Positions 57,828 through 64,000 of a DNA stretch of 64,000 bases are shown piece by piece. The notes below the pieces were generated by a model. It was given only the letters and a program-made list of their open reading frames with translations, ran no database searches and was not told where the DNA came from. Position numbers and translations under genes: made by a program. Numbering within the stretch: position 1 is the first letter of the stretch; every line of letters begins with the position of its first letter. The DNA comes from Symbiodinium sp. CCMP2592 (lineage: Eukaryota > Sar > Dinophyceae > Suessiales > Symbiodiniaceae), in the NCBI GenBank assembly GCA_905221615.1, contig CAJNDT010005445.1, forward strand, positions 291,001 through 355,000, in the 5' to 3' direction.

Positions 57828-60800
57828 ATGGCCCTCCCTGCTAACTCCGAGGATCCTGTAAGGGATCAGCAGGTTATGATTGCCCAAGCTACAGGGCCTG
57901 GCGTGCTGGAAGGTGAGGAGCGAGGACCTGATTATGGGCGGGAACAGCCGCTCATGAATGGGGTCGATCGTCCGGACCCTTCTCCGGCAAGCATTGAGTC
58001 TTTGCCATGGGGTTCACCTGTGGCCACAGAGCCGGCGGCTTCGCGAACTCTTTCTGCTGAGATGAATCTGCCAGTAGCGAGACCAACGGCAGCGGCAACC
58101 GAGTTTTTGGGTGTGCCGCCGCATGGACGAGCTGCGACGGCTACAAGCTCTTCTGGACAGGAGTGGCCAGCAGCGCTCAGGTGGATGGGCCGTTTGAACG
58201 AGTTTTTCCATAGGGCAGCTGGCTCAATGGAAACCATCACGGCTCATAGCAGTACTCAGCAACTGAGTGGGACTGGAGACGGAGGCCTACTACTACAGCA
58301 ACATGTTTATAGGGCGCAGCAATCGCTGTCACCGCAACGTGGAAGGCAGCAGCGGGAGTTGCCCCTCGGAGAGCAACCTCCCGATCCACCTTTGTTTGGA
58401 AGAGAAGCGCAGAGGGCAATGCAAGAGTGGCCTCTTCAAGCTCCTCTTCTACATGGATCACCTCAGTTGCCTTCAGCTGGAACTGAAGGTTCGGATCGGG
58501 CCTCATCTACCTCGATACCACGAGAGCTTGTGCAGGAAGAAGTGAGAAGACAGGTTGTGGAAGCTATGCGAGCCCAAAACGAGCAATTGGAAAGGTTGCG
58601 TGCGGAAAATGAAGCTTTGAGGTCTATGCAGATGTTGCCTCCTGGCTTACCTCCGCCGCGCATTCGAATTCCACATCAGACGACGCAGGATGACCTGGAG
58701 TTCCATGGAGTACCTCAGGGAGATCGGGCTTTGGGGCAACACAACGTACCTCAAGGAGATCGGGCTCTGGGGCAGCATGAAGTACCTCAAGGAGATCGGG
58801 CTTTGGGGCAACACAACGTACCTCAAGGAGATCGGGCTCTGGGGCAGCATGATGTACCTCAGGGAGATCGGGCTTTGGGGCAGCATGATGTACCTCAGGG
58901 AGATCGGGCTTTGGGGCAGCATAACGTACCTCAGGGAGATCGGGCTCTGGGGCAGCATAACGTACCTCAAGGAGATCGGGCTTTGGAGTACAATGATGTA
59001 CCTCGGGGAGATCGGGCTCTGGGGTATCAAGATCTACCTCAACGTGAAACAGCTGAGGCGACTGGATCCTTAGGTGGTCGCTCGGGCGGTGTTCGCTTTG
59101 AGGACAATGCAGATCGAAGCCATCCGTTTGGGGGGCTGCTACAGGGAGATGCGAATCGGGCCTCTGCGTGGGCTGTCCCGCCCATTATGCCATCACCACC
59201 AGGGACAACGCGCGGAGACTATGGACCAAGGTCTACCAGGGCTCGCAGCTCGAGCCGTGAGCGAAGGCCCCAGGATGCTCCAAAGGCGGGTCCGCCGCCT
59301 CCTCCACCACCGATGCCTACTCCACCACCTACTACGCCGTTAGAAGCATTGGTTGCGGGCATGACGCAGATACAACAGGTGCTTTTGAAAGGACGTGGAG
59401 CGAATGAGGGCTCAGAGTATGATCCTTCCAAGGCGGTGGCGGAGTTCCCAAAGTTGGCAGACAACAGCCCCGAGAGCGGCGCCATCGACTTCCAGGACTG
59501 GCTTTATCTCGTTGAACAGCAAGTTGGGAGTTTGGCCTCGGGGGCTTCGCTTTGGTGGGCTGGTATGTTGGAAGCCGCAATGAAGGCGTACGGTCGGTAC
59601 CAGTCGGCCACTCCCATTCAGAGGCTCACCATTGTCTCTGAGTTGGATCCTGAGTGGGAGGACCCAAAGTTCTCCAAGCTCGAGAAGCGCGTTGCTGCGC
59701 TCTTGGTGGGCGCGCTCCCGCAGGCCATGAAGGAAGAGATGGTGGCTTATAGGGTGAGGAGGGTCCATCAGCAGCTCTATAGACTCCTCATCAACTACCA
59801 GCCGGGTGGAAGCTCAGATAGAGCTTTGGTCCTCTCTCAGCTCGATGCCAAGGAGAGCTCCGCGGAACCTTTGGAAGTGGTGGCAGCTTTGAGAAAGTGG
59901 TTTCGGTGGTTGCAACGAGCTCAGGACTTGCAACTGGCTTTGCCGGACCCTTCGATCCAGATTAGGTCTTTGTCTACGATCACGAAGAAGCTGGCGGATA
60001 AGAACGCCGACCTTCAGTTCAAGATTGCGCTGGCAAAGACGGAGTTGCGGGTCGAGAGCCGTCCCACCCAGGATACGGCATTGCGGTTCTTTCAACACTT
60101 GCTGGCCGAGGTGGAACAACTAGGGCCAGGGAAGCCGCAGCGGTCAACTGTGCCATCGACCTCTACTACATCAACGCCGACTTTGGATCCAAAGGTCAAG
60201 GGAGCCCAGGTTGCACCGAAGAGCCAGCCTACGTCTCCAAAGGAGGGCAAGGGCGATGGAAAGGGCAATGTGTGCAAATGGTTCATTTCGGACCAAGGAT
60301 GTGGCCGAGGTCGTGCGTGCCGCTTCCTCCATGACTGGACTCAGGTTGTGAAGGCTGAGAGATGTCTGGTTTGTGGTTCCAAGTTGCACAAGGTGAAGGA
60401 CTGCCCAAGAAAGGACAGCGAGCCAAGCGGTGAAGGTCCATCAGTGAAGGGTCTCAATAAAAAGGAGCTGAGGGTTGCCCTCGCGACACCTGTGCCCCCA
60501 TCCTCGTCATCTACCTCTACCACAGGCCCTACTCTCCAGCAGGCCACCGTGAATGTGGACGCTATGACTCCGGCGGCAAAGGCTGCAGCCGATCCTCCTT
60601 TACCTCCTCCTTCAGGCGATGCTCTACGTGAAGTTTTGGCCGAGACGAACCGAGTCCTGAAGGCTTTGGCGCCTCAAGCGGAGGCGGGAACCTCTTCAAC
60701 ATCCTCGGCGACTGGAGCACTTCAAGATCCTCTTCGGCTTTTACAAGCACATCTTGGTTCGCTGAGGCGACTACAGAGGGTGTCAGCGCTAGAGCCGGAA

Positions 60801-63800
60801 GATCGAGTTGCCCTGCTGGATTCGGGTGCGAGCCACGCCTACAGGGGAGCCCACGACGAGGAGGAGAAGCTCAAGGCCACTCCGGTCAATGTGAAATTGG
60901 CCCAGGGAGAGGTCACTCTGCTGCAGAACAAGGCTGGAACGCTGATTGGGGAAAGCGCTACCGATACTTTGGTCCCGTTGGGACAGTTGGTCGAGGTGCT
61001 CAATTGCAAGGTGCACTGGCAAAAGGGGCGCCTAACAGTTACTCACCCAGTGCATGGCCGTTTGCGTGTTCGAGTTCGTGACTACTGCCCGGAGCTCGCT
61101 GAGCACGAGGCCCTTCGGCTTATAGCTGAGCTGGAGCAAAGGCGCTTAGATGATATGAACGAAGCGGTGAAGGCATTGGAGATGAAGGTGACGGAGTGCG
61201 AGCACCGATTGGAGTGGTTTGATCACCTTCGGAGCTATGTGGACTCTGGTTCTAGAGTGGACCTCCTCGCGGCGGTGGCTACAGCTCCTTTCTTCAGCGA
61301 TTTCCCGGTGGATTTCAAGGCAACGGCAGCAGAAGAGATCCCAGTGAAAGACAAGGATGGATGGCTGCTGCTTAAGTCTATGCCCTGGTCGAGAAGGAGA
61401 AGGCGAACCCTTTACCAAAGCCACGACTGGAACCTTCATTTGTTCTCAGGTCTCTCCGGAAAGAACTGTGGAAGCGCTACAACCACAAAGCTCGCGTCAG
61501 TTGAAGCTACAGGCCCGAGGGTGGACGTCGACCTCCGCAACTCCAATCTCATGGATATCACGAGAGCCAACGGAATCTACAAGGTGTTGCTATGGGCGGC
61601 ATCCACGGGAAGATTGAGGACCATCATCGGCGGCCCTCCTCGGCGTTCCTACTTAGCCGCGGAGTCTGATAGACGGGCCAAGGAGGAGCAGCTCATTGCG
61701 AAGATGCTTGTGATAGCAATGGTTGCTAGTGAGGGCAGGAAGAAGGCTCGAAATGAGAGGGTTGGCTTTGCTTTGGAGTACCCCGACACTACCCCTGGTG
61801 ATTGTCTTTGGTCAACGGACATGTGGCGGCAGTTTGCTGAGGCCTACCGGTTGGATGTGATTAAGAGCAGCCGGGGATCTACGGGGACCAATCTAGACCT
61901 CCAAGGGGCCCAAGCACTCACGGCAACAACGACTTCGTCGGGGACATGGACTGACGGATATATTAACTTGATGTCGAGGGCAGTGAGCTCCTGGAACGGA
62001 TTTCCCCTGGGGGACTCAGTCCTTTGCTACATGCTCCCAGGCGAGAACGTGGTGAGGATTGGCCGAATGACAGCTAAAGAGTGGCAGCTACATGTGCAAC
62101 GAGACCATTTACCATTTAGGAGGGACTGCCGTCACTGCATACAGTCATCCTCTGGCAAACCTCATCGGCGAGTGACTCATCGTTCTGCATATGTACTATC
62201 TGCAGATGTTGCGGGGCCATTTAGGTCCAAAGGGATGTCAACGGAGACCAACCAGCACCGGTTTATGCTTGTATGCGCTTACCAATTTCCCCGATTGGCT
62301 GGAACCCCGGAGGTTCAAACGGAGCCAACTGATGATGGGAGTGGGCTGGGTGATTTTTTCCAGGAGGAGGGCGAAACCCTTGAAAAGGAGCGTGAGTTGC
62401 CTAGAGATGTGGAGGAACTGGCGAAGGAGTGGTCCTTTTCCGAGGCAGAGAACGACGAGAAGGATCCAGAACCTCCCCGTGCAGCGGTTGACGCGCCAGA
62501 ACCTCTCTGTGCAGCGGTTGACGCGCCAGGACGTTCCTGTGCAGCGATTGACGCGCCGGGAGAGGAAGATGCGAAGGGCCCGGAGAAGGACACGCAAGAC
62601 TCCAAGGAGGAGATTGAGGCCAGCAACGCGAGCGAGCCCTTCGATTTCTCGATGGCCTACTTCGTGCGCCCCTTGCGATCGAGAAAGTCTGGTGACGTCC
62701 TACGCGCCCTACAAGAAGTTTATATCGACTTGAAAATGTTGGGGCTTCCAGTGAACCGCTTGCATGCTGATCGCGCTCGAGAGTTTCGGACCTCAGCTGT
62801 TGGGGCCTGGGCGGCATCGAGGGACATCCAGATGACCCGTACCGAAGGAGACGCTCCGGCTCAAAACGGGGCTGCAGAGCAAGCGGTTAAATATATCAAG
62901 GCCAGAACCCGGATCCTTTTGTCATCAGCGCAAGAACATAGTGGGAGGACGGCCAAGGAAGTGAAAGCCTGGTGGCCTATGGCAGCGGAGACTGCTGCGG
63001 CCCGTCAAAGAGCTTTGGCGTTTGGACAAGAGATTTCCCCGCCGTCGGGCTTTGGCAACAAGGTGTTTGTGAAGCGGAAGCGCTACGGAGTGAAAGACGC
63101 CAGGGATTTAGATCCCAAGTGGGGACCTGCCGTTTATCTGGGTCCGGCTCGAGATGTACCTGGAGGTCATGTGGTGCTTACCGAAGACAATCATTTGTGG
63201 AACACGTGTAATGTTCGTCAACTTCCAGATGTTCCAATGGAACCAGACCCGTCGGCTATTGTGGCAAGGAGACGCATCCTCGGGAAGCGACCGCCGTCAG
63301 CTCCTATCCCTTTGAAGGCTATGAGAGCAACTTCCTCAACAGATGTGGCCAAGACCAGCGATGACTCCTATCAGGCCGAGTTCTACAGAATAGAAGATGT
63401 TAAGTCGTCGGCGAAGTTGGAGTATTTGCTTGATAAGGATAAGATGAAAACGCTGGCCCAGATCTCCTACGAGAAGGAATGGTTCTCCTTGGAAGACTGC
63501 TTTGCGATCCTAGAGGACGTTCCCTTCAAGAAGCCGAATAAGTCACGCTACGTGGAAGCATGGGGAGATCCGGGGCCGGATGTCTACACGGCGTTCGGAG
63601 TCTACCAACATGGAAGTTTCGTGGGCGTCACCAATGCCACTCGTGAGTATGAGCACCTTGTGAGGTACCTAGTGAAGTTCTTGAAGAAACACGCAGGGAA
63701 CTCCGATCCCATTACCAGCATCGTTGTGGCCCGCAATCTAGAGACCGGCCTCCATAAAGACCGCTATAACATAGAGGGAAAGAAGAATGTGGTCGTGTCC

Positions 63801-64000
63801 TGTGGTGCGTTCGATGATGGAGGGTTGTGGGTAGAAGGAGTTCATGAAGGTTTTCCTCAGATGACGCAGACCCTCCGAGATGGAAGTGAAGTTTTGGGTT
63901 CTATCATCCCGGCCCACAATGGCGTTGTCAAGTTTGATCCGCGAAGGTGGCACAGATCTATGCCGTGGCAGGGAACCAAGTGGTCCATTATCGGCTACTG
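57828..64000 (+). CDS. Third copia-type polyprotein (open to window end): Gag, protease, MTase-like, integrase, oxygenase-like
   Basis: A single open frame from ATG 57,828 (MALPANSEDPVRDQQ) for over 2,050 codons, cut by the window end. Order: a Pro-rich N-terminus; a coiled coil; nine 12-residue repeats (58,710-59,033); Gag core (about 59,400-60,100); CCCH finger C-x8-C-x5-C-x3-H (about 60,274); CCHC knuckle C-x2-C-x4-H-x4-C (about 60,365); protease ALLDSGASHAY (about 60,813). Next is a degenerate cytosine-methyltransferase-like domain (about 61,415-61,900; NLHLFSGLSG, IIGGPPRRSY, GFALEYPD). Then pre-integrase HLPFRRDCRHC and integrase: Asp in SADVAGPF (about 62,200), Asp in RLHADRAREF (about 62,758), Glu in NGAAEQAV (about 62,864). 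Last is an oxygenase-like domain with GLHKDRYN, GAFDDGGLWV and DPRRWHRSMPW (63,600-64,000). RT should follow beyond the window. Confidence 0.9.
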   Translation, partial: MALPANSEDPVRDQQVMIAQATGPGVLEGEERGPDYGREQPLMNGVDRPDPSPASIESLPWGSPVATEPAASRTLSAEMNLPVARPTAAATEFLGVPPHGRAATATSSSGQEWPAALRWMGRLNEFFHRAAGSMETITAHSSTQQLSGTGDGGLLLQQHVYRAQQSLSPQRGRQQRELPLGEQPPDPPLFGREAQRAMQEWPLQAPLLHGSPQLPSAGTEGSDRASSTSIPRELVQEEVRRQVVEAMRAQNEQLERLRAENEALRSMQMLPPGLPPPRIRIPHQTTQDDLEFHGVPQGDRALGQHNVPQGDRALGQHEVPQGDRALGQHNVPQGDRALGQHDVPQGDRALGQHDVPQGDRALGQHNVPQGDRALGQHNVPQGDRALEYNDVPRGDRALGYQDLPQRETAEATGSLGGRSGGVRFEDNADRSHPFGGLLQGDANRASAWAVPPIMPSPPGTTRGDYGPRSTRARSSSRERRPQDAPKAGPPPPPPPMPTPPPTTPLEALVAGMTQIQQVLLKGRGANEGSEYDPSKAVAEFPKLADNSPESGAIDFQDWLYLVEQQVGSLASGASLWWAGMLEAAMKAYGRYQSATPIQRLTIVSELDPEWEDPKFSKLEKRVAALLVGALPQAMKEEMVAYRVRRVHQQLYRLLINYQPGGSSDRALVLSQLDAKESSAEPLEVVAALRKWFRWLQRAQDLQLALPDPSIQIRSLSTITKKLADKNADLQFKIALAKTELRVESRPTQDTALRFFQHLLAEVEQLGPGKPQRSTVPSTSTTSTPTLDPKVKGAQVAPKSQPTSPKEGKGDGKGNVCKWFISDQGCGRGRACRFLHDWTQVVKAERCLVCGSKLHKVKDCPRKDSEPSGEGPSVKGLNKKELRVALATPVPPSSSSTSTTGPTLQQATVNVDAMTPAAKAAADPPLPPPSGDALREVLAETNRVLKALAPQAEAGTSSTSSATGALQDPLRLLQAHLGSLRRLQRVSALEPEDRVALLDSGASHAYRGAHDEEEKLKATPVNVKLAQGEVTLLQNKAGTLIGESATDTLVPLGQLVEVLNCKVHWQKGRLTVTHPVHGRLRVRVRDYCPELAEHEALRLIAELEQRRLDDMNEAVKALEMKVTECEHRLEWFDHLRSYVDSGSRVDLLAAVATAPFFSDFPVDFKATAAEEIPVKDKDGWLLLKSMPWSRRRRRTLYQSHDWNLHLFSGLSGKNCGSATTTKLASVEATGPRVDVDLRNSNLMDITRANGIYKVLLWAASTGRLRTIIGGPPRRSYLAAESDRRAKEEQLIAKMLVIAMVASEGRKKARNERVGFALEYPDTTPGDCLWSTDMWRQFAEAYRLDVIKSSRGSTGTNLDLQGAQALTATTTSSGTWTDGYINLMSRAVSSWNGFPLGDSVLCYMLPGENVVRIGRMTAKEWQLHVQRDHLPFRRDCRHCIQSSSGKPHRRVTHRSAYVLSADVAGPFRSKGMSTETNQHRFMLVCAYQFPRLAGTPEVQTEPTDDGSGLGDFFQEEGETLEKERELPRDVEELAKEWSFSEAENDEKDPEPPRAAVDAPEPLCAAVDAPGRSCAAIDAPGEEDAKGPEKDTQDSKEEIEASNASEPFDFSMAYFVRPLRSRKSGDVLRALQEVYIDLKMLGLPVNRLHADRAREFRTSAVGAWAASRDIQMTRTEGDAPAQNGAAEQAVKYIKARTRILLSSAQEHSGRTAKEVKAWWPMAAETAAARQRALAFGQEISPPSGFGNKVFVKRKRYGVKDARDLDPKWGPAVYLGPARDVPGGHVVLTEDNHLWNTCNVRQLPDVPMEPDPSAIVARRRILGKRPPSAPIPLKAMRATSSTDVAKTSDDSYQAEFYRIEDVKSSAKLEYLLDKDKMKTLAQISYEKEWFSLEDCFAILEDVPFKKPNKSRYVEAWGDPGPDVYTAFGVYQHGSFVGVTNATREYEHLVRYLVKFLKKHAGNSDPITSIVVARNLETGLHKDRYNIEGKKNVVVSCGAFDDGGLWVEGVHEGFPQMTQTLRDGSEVLGSIIPAHNGVVKFDPRRWHRSMPWQGTKWSIIGY
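58710..59033 (+). repeat. 36-bp in-frame tandem repeat in third Gag
   Basis: Nine units encoding VPQGDRALGQH plus one variable residue (N, E or D). The last two units have diverged. The period is a multiple of three and lies inside the long ORF, so it is a protein repeat. Confidence 0.9.

Noticed and set aside
58690-59073. 127-codon ORFs with YLREIGLWG-type repeats on both strands
   Set aside because: Out-of-frame shadows of the 36-bp repeat inside the long Gag frame.
1-64000. tRNA, rRNA or CRISPR features
   Set aside because: I scanned for obvious rRNA blocks, clover-leaf genes and direct-repeat/spacer arrays and saw none. The tandem arrays have no unique spacers.

Overview
The window looks like nuclear DNA of a dinoflagellate. 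The flanks are scattered with TTTAGGG/CCCTAAA-type interstitial telomeric repeats. Protein-coding DNA is dominated by Ty1/copia polyproteins with CCCH zinc fingers and unusual extra enzyme domains. Relic-like copies of the 3' end of the dinoflagellate spliced leader (consensus tail CCATTTTGGCTCAAG) lie upstream of minus-strand genes, and the introns are very short GT/GC-AG introns. The species cannot be named from this sequence.

Layout. (1) 1-12,554: gene-poor flank holding telomere-like arrays, large trinucleotide microsatellites and at least seven families of 80-130 bp palindromic MITE-like elements. (2) 12,555-53,061: a very large copia-type LTR retrotransposon ('outer element') with tiny (~97 bp) LTRs, inserted into one of those MITEs (target duplication AACTC). 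Its gag-protease-oxygenase-like ORF is 12,690-16,379. Its RNase H end and a long 3' coding region (SGNH hydrolase-like plus Tpt1/KptA-like RNA 2'-phosphotransferase) lie at 34,153-36,788 and 47,468-52,321. (3) 16,380-34,052: a block of different character inside the outer element, ending at a 100-N assembly gap (34,053-34,152). It carries a minus-strand cluster of intron-containing genes: a C5-methyltransferase-like gene, a large transposase-like or uncharacterised gene, a RING-H2 gene and three smaller ones. Satellite arrays follow, including a two-monomer higher-order repeat. Whether this block is a real insertion or a scaffolding join cannot be settled here. (4) 36,789-47,462: a young, complete copia element ('inner element', 10,674 bp; 178-bp LTRs differing at one position; TSD CTCTT) inserted inside the outer element's coding frame. 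Its genes lie in five overlapping ORFs, each shifted -1 from the one before, and the hexamer AGGAAC is strongly over-represented on its coding strand. (5) 53,062-57,827: right flank of the same type as the left. (6) 57,828-64,000: a third copia-type polyprotein, open to the window end, with CCCH and CCHC fingers, protease, a degenerate cytosine-methyltransferase-like domain, an integrase with an acidic insertion, and a 2-oxoglutarate/Fe(II) oxygenase-like domain.

How it fits together. The window is a layered record of insertions: MITE, then outer copia, then inner copia, plus the minus-strand block. The retroelements appear to have taken up RNA-repair-like, esterase-like, methyltransferase-like and oxygenase-like domains. 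The 47,468-52,321 coding region and the minus-strand cluster are the best candidates for something not previously described. Domain calls rest on motifs read by eye; no database search was possible.
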